This document shows positions 26,457 through 35,616 of a stretch of 64,000 nucleotides of DNA, in pieces (position 1 is the stretch's first letter; every line of letters begins with the position of its first letter). The stretch is taken from assembly GCF_900111245.1 (NCBI RefSeq), contig NZ_FOGO01000006.1, positions 124,001 to 188,000 on the forward strand, given 5' to 3'. This DNA comes from Streptomyces qinglanensis. Its GTDB lineage: Bacteria > Actinomycetota > Actinomycetes > Streptomycetales > Streptomycetaceae. The position numbers and the translations under genes were made by a program. The notes under the pieces are model-generated. The model was not told the DNA's origin, made no database searches, and saw nothing but the letters and a program-made list of their open reading frames with translations.

Positions 26457-27710
26457 TCAGTCGGCCGGGGCGAGGGCGGTGCCCTTCCGGGTCCGCCACA
26501 GCCAGGCGCCGGCCCCGGAGGCGAGCACCACGACGCAGGCGGAGAAGACCAGCCCCGCGTTCCGCAGCCCCAACCCGGTGCTGAGCGCGCCGACCCCGAC
26601 GACCGGCAGCGAGATACCCAGATAGGCGACCACGAACAGCGCCGAGATGGTGCCCCCGCGGTGCTCCTCGGGAGCGCGGCCGCTGACCGTCGCCATGGCC
26701 GACCGGAACGCCAGTCCCTGTCCGATCCCCCCGGTCACCGCACCGGTCACCAGCAGCGCCAGCGAACCGAGCACCAGTGAGAGACCCACCTGCACCATGC
26801 CGACGACCAGCCCCAGACAGCCCAGCGGCAGCGCCACCGGGGCGCCGGTCCGAGCGGAGGCCGCCTGTCCCAGGAGCGAGGCGCAGAAGACCGAGAAGAC
26901 GACCGCGCCGGAGACCGCCAGGTTGTCGATGTGCAGGGTTCCGCTCATGAAGCCCGGCGAGACGGCGGTGAACAGCCCGAAGACGGCGAACCCCGTGAAG
27001 CAGGCCAGCGCCGCCGGGACGAACACCGGCCGCACCTGGCGCGGCACCTCCATCCCGCGCGGCCGCAGCCGGGGCCGCGGGCGGGGCGGGCGCGCGGTCT
27101 CCGGCAGCGCCAGCGTCAGGGCGCCCGCGGCGCCGAGCAGCACCAGGTGGGTGGCGAACGGCAGGGTCAGCGGGCGCGGCGCGTACTGCGCGAGCACTCC
27201 CGCCAGCAGCGGTCCGCAGCCGAGCCCTCCCATGTTCGCGGCGGTCGCGGCGAAGCCCCGGCTGCCGCCGGGCGCCAACTCGAGGACGGCCGCGGTCGCG
27301 GCGCCGGAGAGGAGTCCGGCGGCGAATCCGGACAGCAGCCGCCCGCAGAACAGCAGCGGCAGCCCGCCCTCCGACAGGAAGCATCCGGCGCTGGCCGCCG
27401 AGAGGAGCAGCGCGGCCAGCAGCACCGGCCGCCGGCCCAGCTTGTCCGAGTAGTCGCCGGCCACCAGCAGCGCGGCGATCACACCCACCGCGTAGACGGC
27501 GAAGACGACCGTCACCATCAGTTCGCCGAATCCCAGCTCCTGCCGGTAGAGGCCGTAGAGCGGGGTCGGCAGCGTGGTGCCGGCCATGCCGACGGCGAAG
27601 ACGAAGGCCGCCGCCGCGTACCGCAGCGGGCCGCGCCCGGCGGTGGCGTCCCCGGCGGGGTCCCCGGCCGAGGCGGGATGCGCGGCACCGGCCGACCGGC
27701 GGGAGCGCAC
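26457..27710 (-). CDS. Major facilitator superfamily transporter
   Basis: A 417-residue protein with 12 predicted membrane helices. The MFS loop 2-3 motif appears as GDYSDKLGRRPVLL, and a long basic cytoplasmic loop (rich in Arg and Pro) lies between helices 6 and 7. It resembles drug/proton antiporters. A GTG at 27710 is chosen because GGGAG precedes it at suitable distance and this start leaves a 22-bp gap to the upstream baeRF gene; the frame remains open into that gene. It is probably co-transcribed with the baeRF3 gene. Substrate unknown. Confidence 0.8.
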   Translation of the reverse strand: MRSRRSAGAAHPASAGDPAGDATAGRGPLRYAAAAFVFAVGMAGTTLPTPLYGLYRQELGFGELMVTVVFAVYAVGVIAALLVAGDYSDKLGRRPVLLAALLLSAASAGCFLSEGGLPLLFCGRLLSGFAAGLLSGAATAAVLELAPGGSRGFAATAANMGGLGCGPLLAGVLAQYAPRPLTLPFATHLVLLGAAGALTLALPETARPPRPRPRLRPRGMEVPRQVRPVFVPAALACFTGFAVFGLFTAVSPGFMSGTLHIDNLAVSGAVVFSVFCASLLGQAASARTGAPVALPLGCLGLVVGMVQVGLSLVLGSLALLVTGAVTGGIGQGLAFRSAMATVSGRAPEEHRGGTISALFVVAYLGISLPVVGVGALSTGLGLRNAGLVFSACVVVLASGAGAWLWRTRKGTALAPAD

Positions 27711-27732
27711 TCCCCAACGCTCCCGGGAGCCG

Positions 27733-28866
27733 CTACCCGGCCCAGGTGTAGCGGACCACACCCGCGATCCTGCCGTGCCCGGACAGCACGTCCTCGGCCA
27801 CGAAGACCACATCGGCCTCGGTGTCCAGCGCCGCCTCCACCGTCTCGTCCACGATGTCGTCGCGCACCTCCCCGGACGCGTCGCTCACCGCGTCGTCGGC
27901 GACCGACGCCAGATGACCACCGGTCAGCCGGACCTTCTGGCGGTAGGACTCCTCGACCGCCAGCAGCGCGAGCCGGCCCTCCCGCGCGGCGCGCCACACC
28001 TCGTCGATTCCCGAGACGAACTCCTTGCGGCCCCTGGCGTCGTCGAGGCGGCGCAGCGCGGCATCGGCCCGGGTGCGCAGCAGTTCGGCGCGCGCGGGCG
28101 CGATCGCCTCCTGGACGACCGGGGCGCGCGCATTGGCGAGTCCGCCCTTGGGCACGGTGGCCAGCGCGCCGCGTGTCGTATGCGCGCCGACATCGGCCAG
28201 CGCGGTCAGCCCGTGCTGCAAACCGGCCACCAGCAGCGGCCTGGGTTCGACCTCCAGCACCTTGGCGAGGTCGGCGTCCACGTCCCGCAGGTGCTGGAGC
28301 GCCGCCTCGTCCCGGTAGCCGGAGGTGACGTCGCCGGTGCGGGAGGCCCGCTCGCGTTCGGAGAGGTCGGTCTCGTGCGCCACCGGGAATCCGAACCGGT
28401 GCTCCTCGGTGAGCTGCTCGCCCGCGCCGCTCCACAGCCTGGCCCGCTCCTCGTCGAAGGTGAGCACCCAGTAGGGCCGGTTCTGGGCCCGGGCGGCGAC
28501 GAGGTTGCGGGTGAGGAACGTGTGGTTGACGACGATGCGTTCGGTCCCGGCACGCCGGGTCAGATGCCAGAACTGGTGCTCGCCCTGGGCCGCGAAGACG
28601 ACCAGGGTGTCCAGCGTGTACACCAGGTCCAGTTCGTTCTCGGCCTGTTCGAGCTGCTTGAGCACGTCGGCCCGCACCGACGCCGGCACCTGCGGGTCCG
28701 CGGAGAGCCGCCGCCCGGCCTCCGCGATGAGGTTGCGCAGCCGTACCGGGTCCTGCAGCTTGTCCGGCTTGGTGCGGTGGGTGGGCAGCACCAGGGTGAC
28801 CGCCGGGTAGGGGCGCGGCTTCCGCAGTTCGGCGAGGACCTCGTCGGTCAGGTCGTTGGTGCGCAT
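27733..28866 (-). CDS. Bacterial eRF1-like (baeRF family 3) protein
   Basis: A 377-residue cytosolic protein matching the baeRF3 group of bacterial relatives of archaeo-eukaryotic release factor 1. The layout is an N-terminal alpha/beta region beginning [10 protein letters not shown], a middle RNase-H-like part ([15 protein letters not shown]) and a C-terminal L7Ae-like part ending [23 protein letters not shown]. These proteins have been proposed to act on stalled ribosomes or in ribosome-associated stress, but the bacterial role is unproven. It is divergent from a ribosomal protein L31 gene and upstream of the MFS gene on the same strand. Confidence 0.75.
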   Translation of the reverse strand: MRTNDLTDEVLAELRKPRPYPAVTLVLPTHRTKPDKLQDPVRLRNLIAEAGRRLSADPQVPASVRADVLKQLEQAENELDLVYTLDTLVVFAAQGEHQFWHLTRRAGTERIVVNHTFLTRNLVAARAQNRPYWVLTFDEERARLWSGAGEQLTEEHRFGFPVAHETDLSERERASRTGDVTSGYRDEAALQHLRDVDADLAKVLEVEPRPLLVAGLQHGLTALADVGAHTTRGALATVPKGGLANARAPVVQEAIAPARAELLRTRADAALRRLDDARGRKEFVSGIDEVWRAAREGRLALLAVEESYRQKVRLTGGHLASVADDAVSDASGEVRDDIVDETVEAALDTEADVVFVAEDVLSGHGRIAGVVRYTWAG

Positions 28867-29071
28867 CCGTACCTCGTTCCGAAAGGGGAGGACGACCGCT
28901 CTCCAGCATCACGCGCGGCCCCCGGCTCCGCACGTCGGGGCCGGGGCCGCGCGTGCCCGCGGGCGGCCGGGCGGCGGAGGCCGGGGCGGGCGCGGCACGG
29001 GCGGGATGCCGGGGCCGGGGCGCGGACGTAGCCTGGAGAGGGCCCCCTGTACGCGGGGGAAGGAGCGGCTT

Positions 29072-29473
29072 GTGAAGTCAGATACCCACCCCGACTACCG
29101 CGAGGTGGTCTTCCGCGACCGGTCGGCCGGATACGCGTTCCTGACGCGCTCCACGGCCGCCAGCGACACCGTGATCGAGTGGGACGACGGACGCACCTAC
29201 CCGGTCGTCGACGTGGAGATCTCCTCCGAGAGCCATCCGTTCCACACCGGAAAGGCGCGTGTCGTGGACTCCGAGGGACAGATCGCCAAATTCCGTCAGC
29301 GCTACGAGGGGACGACGCCGGACGAGATCCTGCACTCCGCCCCCGAGAGCGACCCCACGCCCGAGGACCTGGTCCTCGCCTCCGGCCGCGACCTGTCGGA
29401 GGAGAACCTCCAGTGGGCCCGCGAGCGCATCGCGGCCGAGGGCCGGGCCGCCATGGAGCGCCGCCTGCCCTGA
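29072..29473 (+). CDS. rpmE2: Ribosomal protein bL31 type B (zinc-independent) with C-terminal extension
   Basis: Residues 1-80 match type B bL31 (for example [14 protein letters not shown] and the [15 protein letters not shown] region). No cysteine is present, so this is the zinc-free paralogue that replaces zinc-binding L31 on the large subunit when zinc is scarce. The product is 133 residues, whereas type B L31 is usually about 80-90; residues 81-133 are an acidic, helical extension ([17 protein letters not shown]). GTG is the start, with GGGGAAGGAG at 29056-29065. Such genes are commonly Zur-controlled in Streptomyces, but I see no AT-rich Zur-type palindrome upstream. Confidence 0.85.
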   Translation: MKSDTHPDYREVVFRDRSAGYAFLTRSTAASDTVIEWDDGRTYPVVDVEISSESHPFHTGKARVVDSEGQIAKFRQRYEGTTPDEILHSAPESDPTPEDLVLASGRDLSEENLQWARERIAAEGRAAMERRLP

Positions 29474-29531
29474 CGACGCGGGCCGCCGGCCGCTCCGGCG
29501 GGTGCTGCCGGAGCGGCGTGACGACGCGGGC
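29471..29531 (+). terminator. Strong hairpin flanked by a 13-bp direct repeat
   Basis: GCCGCTCCGGC (29489-29499) and GCCGGAGCGGC (29507-29517) form a perfect 11-bp stem with a 7-nt loop, just after the L31 stop. TGACGACGCGGGC occurs on both sides, at 29471-29483 (including the stop codon) and at 29519-29531. Confidence 0.75.
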
Positions 29532-29612
29532 GGCCCACACGCCACGGGCCGGAGCCCGACCCCGGCGGGTGCCCGGGCGCCGGGGCGGCCGGCCCCGGCG
29601 CGGGTGGGGTGC

Positions 29613-30263
29613 TCAGTCGGCGACGGTGAACCGCTCCCGCACGTGCCGCGGGTTCTCGATCTCGTCGAGGACGGCGACGGCGTAGTCCTCCATCGAGATA
29701 CGGCTGACCCCGTTGGCGTCCACGACCAGGTCCTCCTTGCCGGTGCGGTACGTTCCCGAACGCTCTCCCGGCTCGATGGTGGCGGCGGGGCTGATGTTGG
29801 TCCAGCGCACGTCCTGGACGCCGCGCAGATAGCCGAGGGCGTCCCCGTGCGCGTGCATGATCTGCAGGATCGCCTCCGGGAGTCCCTCGGCGTCCCACAC
29901 CTGGGAGCCGTCCGGCGTGCGCAGCGAGCCGGCGCCGCCGACGAAGACCAGCGGCGGCGCCCCGGCACCGAGCGCGCGCACCCCGGCGACGAGCGACTCG
30001 GCGGCCGGTTCGATGGTGGCCAGATGCCCCGGGCCGTCCTTGCCGCCGACCGCGCTGACGACGACGTCCGCGTTCCCGGCGACCGCCGCGACGGACTCGG
30101 CGGAGAGGACGTCGCCGGTGACGACCGTGACGGCCTCGCCGGAGGCGACGAACGCGCCGGGGTCCCGCACGACCGCGAGGACCTGGTGGCCGCGGTCGAG
30201 CGCCTCGCGCACGATCCTGCTGCCGATGTTGCCGTTGGCCCCGAAGACGGCGATTCTCGCCAT
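29613..30263 (-). CDS. NmrA-like NAD(P)-binding oxidoreductase
   Basis: A 216-residue atypical SDR. The N-terminal Rossmann motif is VFGANGNIGSRIVREAL with an Arg-containing second strand (VVRDPGAF) that favours NADP. It ends with the substrate segment SRISMEDYAVAVLDEIE, characteristic of YwnB/NmrA-like flavin-reductase-related proteins. An active-site Tyr/Lys pair is not evident, so it may be a reductase or a redox sensor. AGGAG lies 7 bp before the ATG. It is divergent from an AraC-type regulator, which is often the controller of such oxidoreductases. Confidence 0.82.
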   Translation of the reverse strand: MARIAVFGANGNIGSRIVREALDRGHQVLAVVRDPGAFVASGEAVTVVTGDVLSAESVAAVAGNADVVVSAVGGKDGPGHLATIEPAAESLVAGVRALGAGAPPLVFVGGAGSLRTPDGSQVWDAEGLPEAILQIMHAHGDALGYLRGVQDVRWTNISPAATIEPGERSGTYRTGKEDLVVDANGVSRISMEDYAVAVLDEIENPRHVRERFTVAD

Positions 30264-30417
30264 GGTGGTACTCCTGTAGCGCTGTGCGGATGAGGGATGC
30301 GGGCACCGGACGGTGGCACCTGCCGCCACCGTTCCCGCCTCGTCCCCCCGCCAGGGGGACGACACCTCGAAGCTAACCGGGCACCGGCCGCCCCGCGAGG
30401 TAAGGTCACGACCAGCC

Positions 30418-31338
30418 ATGGTGAGAACCGGACACGGGAGAACCGGACACGCGGCCGCATCCGCCTCCGCCGCGATCCCCGAGCTGCCGTACGCCCCGCC
30501 GCCCGGTGTGGCGGCCGCGGGCCTCGAAGTGCTGACGCTGTCCGCACTGCGCGCCCGCGCCGCCCGCGGGGGCCAGCGGCTGGCCGATCCGCAGCGGCCC
30601 GACTTCCACCAGCTCTTCGCCGTGGAGTCGGGGACGCTGCGGCAGTCCGTCGACTTCACCGAGCACGCCACCGGGCCAGGCGGCTGGCTGTGGGTGCGGC
30701 CGGGACAGGTGCAGCAGTACACCGACCCGCATGGCGCCGAGGGCACGCTGGTCCTCTTCCGGCCCGCCTTCCCCGATCCGGCGACGGCGGCAGCCGTGGG
30801 TCTGGACGAGGCGTCGGACGCGGTCGTGCGGCAGCCCCGCGACGAGAACGCCCGCGCGCTCCGGTTCGCTCTCGACCACCTGCGGTTCGAGTTCGCCGCG
30901 GAGTGGCACCCACCCGCGCGGGGGACGCACGAGGACGTGCTGCGGCACCTGCTGGCGGTGCTGCTGCGACGGCTCGTGAGCACACCCGGCGCGCCCGGCA
31001 CCGAGGCGGCCGCACCTCCGGACGCCTTCCGCCGCTTCCGGGCCGCCGTCGAGGCCGACTTCGCGCGCACCCGCCGCGTCGCCGACTACGCCGGCGCCCT
31101 CGGCTACTCCCCCCGCACGCTCTCCCGCGCCAGCCGTGCGGCGGTCGGGCTGGGTGCCAAGGAGTTCGTGGACCGCCGCGTCGTGCTGGAGGCCAAGCGC
31201 CTCCTGGCGCACACCGACCGCTCCGCCGCCCGGATCGGGACCGCCCTCGGCTTCGCCGACGCCACCAATTTCGCCAAGTTCTTCCACCAGCGCACCGGCA
31301 GCACCCCGGGCGCCTTCCGCGCCTCGGTGCGGAGCTGA
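30418..31338 (+). CDS. AraC-family transcriptional regulator
   Basis: A 306-residue regulator. The N-terminal half is a cupin-like sensing domain (HQLFAVESGTLRQSVDF, WLWVRPGQVQQY), and the C-terminal 100 residues hold the double HTH: ADYAGALGYSPRTLSRASRAAVG followed by IGTALGFADATNFAKFFHQRTG. The ATG at 30418 is used; the frame is open upstream to 30313, but the extension is low-complexity. It is divergent from the NmrA-like gene across a 154-bp region and probably controls it. The stop is 3 bp from that of the convergent GH3 gene. Confidence 0.87.
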   Translation: MVRTGHGRTGHAAASASAAIPELPYAPPPGVAAAGLEVLTLSALRARAARGGQRLADPQRPDFHQLFAVESGTLRQSVDFTEHATGPGGWLWVRPGQVQQYTDPHGAEGTLVLFRPAFPDPATAAAVGLDEASDAVVRQPRDENARALRFALDHLRFEFAAEWHPPARGTHEDVLRHLLAVLLRRLVSTPGAPGTEAAAPPDAFRRFRAAVEADFARTRRVADYAGALGYSPRTLSRASRAAVGLGAKEFVDRRVVLEAKRLLAHTDRSAARIGTALGFADATNFAKFFHQRTGSTPGAFRASVRS

Positions 31339-31341
31339 CCG

Positions 31342-33936
31342 CTACGGCAGCTCCAGATCCGCCACCAGGCGGATGTCGGCCGCGCTGCGGCCCGCGGCGA
31401 AGCGGTGCGGGCCCGGGCACGGCCGCCAGCCCGGGAGCGCGTCGTCCCAGGTCCGCACGGCACGCTGCGGCACCTCCAGCCGCGCCTGCACCGAGTCGCC
31501 TGCCGCGGCCTCCACGACGGCGAAGGCGGCCAGCGAACGCTCCGCGCCCTCGGGGCCGAGATAGAGCTGGACGACCTCGCGGCCCGGCCGGTGCCCGCTG
31601 TTGCGCACCCGCACGGCGACCCGGGCGACCGGCGCGTAGGGGTCGTCGGCGCCGGGGGCCTGGACGGTGATGTTCATCGACTCGTACTCCCACCGGGTGT
31701 AGCCCAGGCCGTGCCCGAACCAGTAGGCGGGCTCGGCACCGGCCGCACGCCAGGCGCGGTAGCCGATGCGCGGGCCCTCGGCGTACGGCAGCCGGCCGTC
31801 GCCGTCGGGTGCCACCTGGCGCACCGGCAGGTCGTCGGCCGCGTCCGGCCAGGTGGTCGGCAGCCTCCCGCCCGGCTCGGCAGCGCCCAGCAGCACCTCG
31901 GCGAGCGCCTCGCCACCCGCCTCGCCGGGGAACCAGCACAGCAGCACGGCGGCGACCTCCTCCCGCCACGGCATCAGCACCGGGGCACCGGCGTTGACCA
32001 CCACGACGGTGCGCGGATTGGCCGCGGCGACGCTCCTGACCAGGTCGTCCTGACGGCCCGGCAGGGCGAGCGTGTCCCGGTCGACGCCCTCGGTCTCGGA
32101 CTCGTCCGTGGTGCCGACACAGACCACCGCGCAGTCCGCCTCGGCCGCCGCGCGGGCCGCCCGCTCGATCAGCACCTGCTCGGAGACGGCAGGCGCGGCG
32201 TAGCCGAGTTCGAAGGAGATCAGGCCGAAGAGCCCGCCGACCCCGTAGGCGGGCACCGTGTGCAGGAGGCGTACCGGCAGCGGCGTACCGGCTTCGGCGT
32301 CCAGCAGGAAGGTGCGCTGCGGCGGGTTGAGGAACGCGGCGGCCGGGTCCTCGCTCTCGGCCTGCAGCTCGGCGTCGTAGAGCACCCGCTCCCCGGCCTC
32401 CAGGCGGAAGTGCCCGACGCCGCGCACGGCGAGCCGGTGGGTGCCGCTGCCGGTCGGGGTGAAGGTGCCGACCAGCTCGACCCGGCCCAGATCGGCGAAC
32501 GGGACCCCGCCGGGCAGGCTTCCCATCCACCGCACGCTGCCGTCCCGCTGCGCCACGCGGCCCAGCTCGGCGTCGTCCAGCCCGTGCAGGACAGCGGTCA
32601 GCCGGAAGCCGTCGTCGCCGGTCGCGGGGGCCAGCCGGGAGCGCGGGTCGGGTCCCGGCTCGTAGGACACCTCCGTCCCGGAGGGGACCAGGGCGCGCAG
32701 CGCCTCCAGCGGACTGCTGACCCGCTCGGGGAAGACCTGGGAGCTGCCGCCGCCACCGAACCGGGGCGCACGGGCGTGCAGCCCGCTGACGGCGATCCGG
32801 CGCACACTGCCGCCGGTGCGCTCCACGGGGTCCAGCGGCAGCGCGGCAGTGCGGGCCCCGGCCGCCCCGTCCGGCCCGGTGGGCTCGTTGCGCAGCAGGA
32901 CGCAGGACCGTGCGGCGAGGTCCCGGGCGACGGCCGGGCCGTCGAGCGCCGCCGGCAGCGCGGCGGGCGGCACGGCAGGCGGGGCGCCGTCCAGGACTCC
33001 GACGCGGGCGGCGAGCAGCAGGACCCGGCGGGCGAGCGCGTCCACCGCTTCCTCCGGCACCCGGCCCCGCCGGACGGCGGCGACCAGGTGCTCGCCGTAG
33101 ACGGTGTCGGGGCCGGGCATGGCCAGATCGAGGCCGCCGCGTACGCAGCCGAGGGTGGAGCGGGCACCGGTCCAGTCCGAGACCAGCGCCCCGTCGAAGC
33201 CCCACTCGCCGCGCAGCACCTGGTTGTTGAGCACGTCGTGCTCGCTCATCGTCACCCCGTTGACGCTGTTGTACGCCGCCATCAGCAGCCAGGGACCGGC
33301 GGTGCGCACGATGTGCTCGAAGGGTTCGAGATAGAGCTCGCGCAGGGTGCGTGCGTCGGCCCGGACATCGACGGTGTAGCGGTCGGTCTCCGCGTCGTTG
33401 GCGACGTAGTGCTTGGGGGTGGCGGCGACGCCGCCCTCCTGCAGTCCCGCGACGAGCGCGGCCCCCAGGGCGCCCGTCAGCCGGGGGTCCTCCGCGTACG
33501 CCTCGAAATGCCGCCCGCTGTAGGGGGTGCGGTGCAGGTTGACGGTCGGCGCCAGCACGGCGTGTGCGCCCTTGCGGCGAGCCTCCTGGGCCAGCAGCAG
33601 TCCGGCGGTACGGGCCGCCGCGGTGTCCCAGGTGGCGCCGATCGCGGTGGGGCACGGCAGGGCGGTGCTGGGGTCCTCGGGGGTCCAGCTCTCCCCCCGC
33701 ACCCCCGCGGGGCCGTCCGAGAGGACGAGTCGGCCGAACCCGGCCGCGGAGGGGCCGCCGTACGGGCCGACCGACCACATGTCCGTCCCGGCGAGCAGGG
33801 CCACCTTGCCCGGCAGGTCCAGTCCGGCCAGCACGGCCTCGACCCGATCTGCCCGCTCCCCCGCCGCCGGACACCCGCCTTCGACGGGGTGCGCGACGGG
33901 TCCGCGGTCGGCGGAATTCCGGGAGCTGTCGTCCAT
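31342..33936 (-). CDS. Glycoside hydrolase family 3 beta-glucosidase with inserted PA14-like domain
   Basis: An 864-residue enzyme. The GH3 (alpha/beta)8 domain has K175-H176 in TPKHYVAND and the nucleophile D254 in LVSDWTG. The (alpha/beta)6 sandwich domain is interrupted at about residues 400-560 by a PA14-like segment (GTFTPTGSGTHRLAVRGVGHFRLEAGE), then continues with VVCVGTTDESETEGVDR and WFPGEAGGEALAEVLLG. A fibronectin-type III-like domain ends the protein. There is no signal peptide, so it acts inside the cell on imported oligosaccharides. It is transcribed alone, with no regulator or transporter beside it on this strand. Confidence 0.9.
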   Translation of the reverse strand: MDDSSRNSADRGPVAHPVEGGCPAAGERADRVEAVLAGLDLPGKVALLAGTDMWSVGPYGGPSAAGFGRLVLSDGPAGVRGESWTPEDPSTALPCPTAIGATWDTAAARTAGLLLAQEARRKGAHAVLAPTVNLHRTPYSGRHFEAYAEDPRLTGALGAALVAGLQEGGVAATPKHYVANDAETDRYTVDVRADARTLRELYLEPFEHIVRTAGPWLLMAAYNSVNGVTMSEHDVLNNQVLRGEWGFDGALVSDWTGARSTLGCVRGGLDLAMPGPDTVYGEHLVAAVRRGRVPEEAVDALARRVLLLAARVGVLDGAPPAVPPAALPAALDGPAVARDLAARSCVLLRNEPTGPDGAAGARTAALPLDPVERTGGSVRRIAVSGLHARAPRFGGGGSSQVFPERVSSPLEALRALVPSGTEVSYEPGPDPRSRLAPATGDDGFRLTAVLHGLDDAELGRVAQRDGSVRWMGSLPGGVPFADLGRVELVGTFTPTGSGTHRLAVRGVGHFRLEAGERVLYDAELQAESEDPAAAFLNPPQRTFLLDAEAGTPLPVRLLHTVPAYGVGGLFGLISFELGYAAPAVSEQVLIERAARAAAEADCAVVCVGTTDESETEGVDRDTLALPGRQDDLVRSVAAANPRTVVVVNAGAPVLMPWREEVAAVLLCWFPGEAGGEALAEVLLGAAEPGGRLPTTWPDAADDLPVRQVAPDGDGRLPYAEGPRIGYRAWRAAGAEPAYWFGHGLGYTRWEYESMNITVQAPGADDPYAPVARVAVRVRNSGHRPGREVVQLYLGPEGAERSLAAFAVVEAAAGDSVQARLEVPQRAVRTWDDALPGWRPCPGPHRFAAGRSAADIRLVADLELP

Positions 33937-34292
33937 CTACGACTCACACCGCCCATATCGCTCTTTGCCGATCGCCGGATGCGGCCAGCTTCTCAGATCG
34001 GGCGGCGCGCGGACGCGGGAATCCGGGGGAAGTCATCACGATGCAGGACGGCCGCCAGTCGCCCGCAGTCCGCGGCATGCGCTCGGGACCGCACCGGAGC
34101 GACAACGGAATTCATGAAGAAATCGCAGTTCACAGCGGTGTTATCGGTATTGACAACGGTCACCGGTGCAGTCTTTGCAGCCACGCGACGCAGTGGGTTT
34201 CACTGCTGTGGACCCGGGAGCGCAGGGGCGTCGGCCGACGGTGCCGACAGCACGGCCGCGGGTCGCCGAGGGCAGCGATGGGGAGGACCGAC
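33937..34292. other. Divergent intergenic region between GH3 and cation exporter genes
   Basis: This 356-bp gap is less GC-rich than its surroundings around 34100-34200. TTGACA at 34151-34156, close to a CGGTCACCG palindrome at 34159-34167, could belong to the exporter promoter, but no good -10 is evident. A methionine at 34114 opens a small frame with a hydrophobic start (MKKSQFTAVLSVL), but it has no ribosome-binding site and runs into the exporter gene, so it is not called. Confidence 0.45.
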
Positions 34293-35342
34293 GTGGGCGC
34301 GAGAGACGAGCACGGACACCGGAAGCCCGGCCACGGCCGCGGGCACGAGGACGGGCACGAACACGGGCACGGCCACGGGCCGGATCACGGCCACGCGGGG
34401 CACACGCACGGCGTCTCGGCCGGGGCCGACCGGCGCTGGCTGTCGGCGGCGCTGGCGCTGATCACCGTCTTCATCGTCGTCGAGACGGCCGTCGCGGTGC
34501 TGGCGGGCTCGCTGGCCCTGCTGTCGGACGCGGCGCACATGCTGACCGACGCGTTCTCGATCGTGCTGGCGCTGGTGGCGATGCGGCTGTCGGCACGGCC
34601 CGCCCGCGGTGGCTTCACCTTCGGGCTCAAGCGCGCCGAGATCCTCTCGGCCCACGCGAACGGGCTGACGCTGATTCTGGCCGCCCTCTGGCTGGGCTAC
34701 GAGGCCGTACGCAGGCTGATCGATCCGCCCGAGGTGACGGGCTGGATGGTGCTGAGCACGGCACTGGTGGGCATCGCGGTCAACCTGCTGGCCACCTGGT
34801 GCCTGTCCCGGGCGAACCGCTCCTCGCTCAACATCGAGGGCGCCTACCAGCACATCCTCAACGACCTGTTCGCCTTCATCGGCACAGCGGTGGCCGGTCT
34901 CATCGTCCTGACCACCGGGTTCGCACGAGCCGACGCCCTGGCCACGCTACTGGTCAGCGGCTTGATGCTGAAGGCGGGCTGGGGGCTGCTGCGCGACTCC
35001 GGCCGCATCTTCCTCGAAGCCGCACCGGTCGGGCTCGACCCGGACGAGGTCGGCGCCGAACTGGCCGCGACCGACGCGGTCACCGAGGTGCACGACCTGC
35101 ACATCTGGACGATCACCTCGGGCGAGCCCGCGCTCTCGGCCCACGTCCTGGTGGAGCCGGGCGGCGACTGCCACCGCGTCCGCCGCGCCCTGGACCGGAT
35201 GCTGGCCGAGCGGCACGGACTGACCCACACCACGCTGCAGATCGACCACGCGGACCGGTCGGCCGAAGACGACGGCCGCGCCCCGGCGGGGTCCGCGGCA
35301 GGCCACTGCGAGACCCCGCACGGCCCGGTGCACCTCGGCTGA
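34293..35342 (+). CDS. Cation diffusion facilitator (zinc/cadmium/cobalt exporter)
   Basis: A 349-residue CDF-family exporter. The N-terminal 40 residues are extremely His-rich (many HGH/GHE units), typical of metal sensing or delivery. Six membrane helices follow with the metal-site motifs HxxxD in SDAAHMLTDAFS and in EGAYQHILNDLFAF. The cytoplasmic C-terminal domain includes VHDLHIWTITSGEPALSAHV. GTG at 34293 is preferred because GGGGAGG precedes it; an in-frame ATG at 34278 is five codons upstream. It exports zinc or similar divalent cations in exchange for protons and ends at a hairpin terminator. Confidence 0.9.
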   Translation: MGARDEHGHRKPGHGRGHEDGHEHGHGHGPDHGHAGHTHGVSAGADRRWLSAALALITVFIVVETAVAVLAGSLALLSDAAHMLTDAFSIVLALVAMRLSARPARGGFTFGLKRAEILSAHANGLTLILAALWLGYEAVRRLIDPPEVTGWMVLSTALVGIAVNLLATWCLSRANRSSLNIEGAYQHILNDLFAFIGTAVAGLIVLTTGFARADALATLLVSGLMLKAGWGLLRDSGRIFLEAAPVGLDPDEVGAELAATDAVTEVHDLHIWTITSGEPALSAHVLVEPGGDCHRVRRALDRMLAERHGLTHTTLQIDHADRSAEDDGRAPAGSAAGHCETPHGPVHLG

Positions 35343-35360
35343 GGCACCGCGGCACCGGGA

Positions 35361-35376
35361 AGGGCCGTTCGGCCCT
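35361..35376 (+). terminator. Hairpin terminator after the cation exporter
   Basis: AGGGCC and GGCCCT pair around a GTTC tetraloop, 18 bp after the exporter stop. The stem is six perfect base pairs; no T-run follows. Confidence 0.55.
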
Positions 35377-35616
35377 GCCGGGCAGCGCCGGGGCAGGGCA
35401 CTCTGAAGGAAGACCCGGGCGTCGCCCCGTCGGACGCCCGGGCCGTACCACCGCTGAGCAGCCGCCCGCGGCCTGTGGGGGGCCCGCGGGCGGCATCAGC
35501 GTGCCAGGGTCCCGTGCCTCCGAACTGCCCTCGCGGGGCGGCGCGGAGGCACGGGGCCACACCCGGAAGTGCTCCGGTCGGCGGAGCTCCCACGCTCTCC
35601 CGTGGCAGTCCTCGCC

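Noticed and set aside
34300..34420. Short tandem DNA repeats of the GGGCACG type
   Set aside because: They encode the His-rich N-terminus of the cation exporter and need no other explanation.
34114..34461. A small frame starting MKKSQFTAVLSVL that looks like a secreted peptide
   Set aside because: It has no ribosome-binding site, and its later part is the shifted reading of the His-rich segment of the cation exporter.
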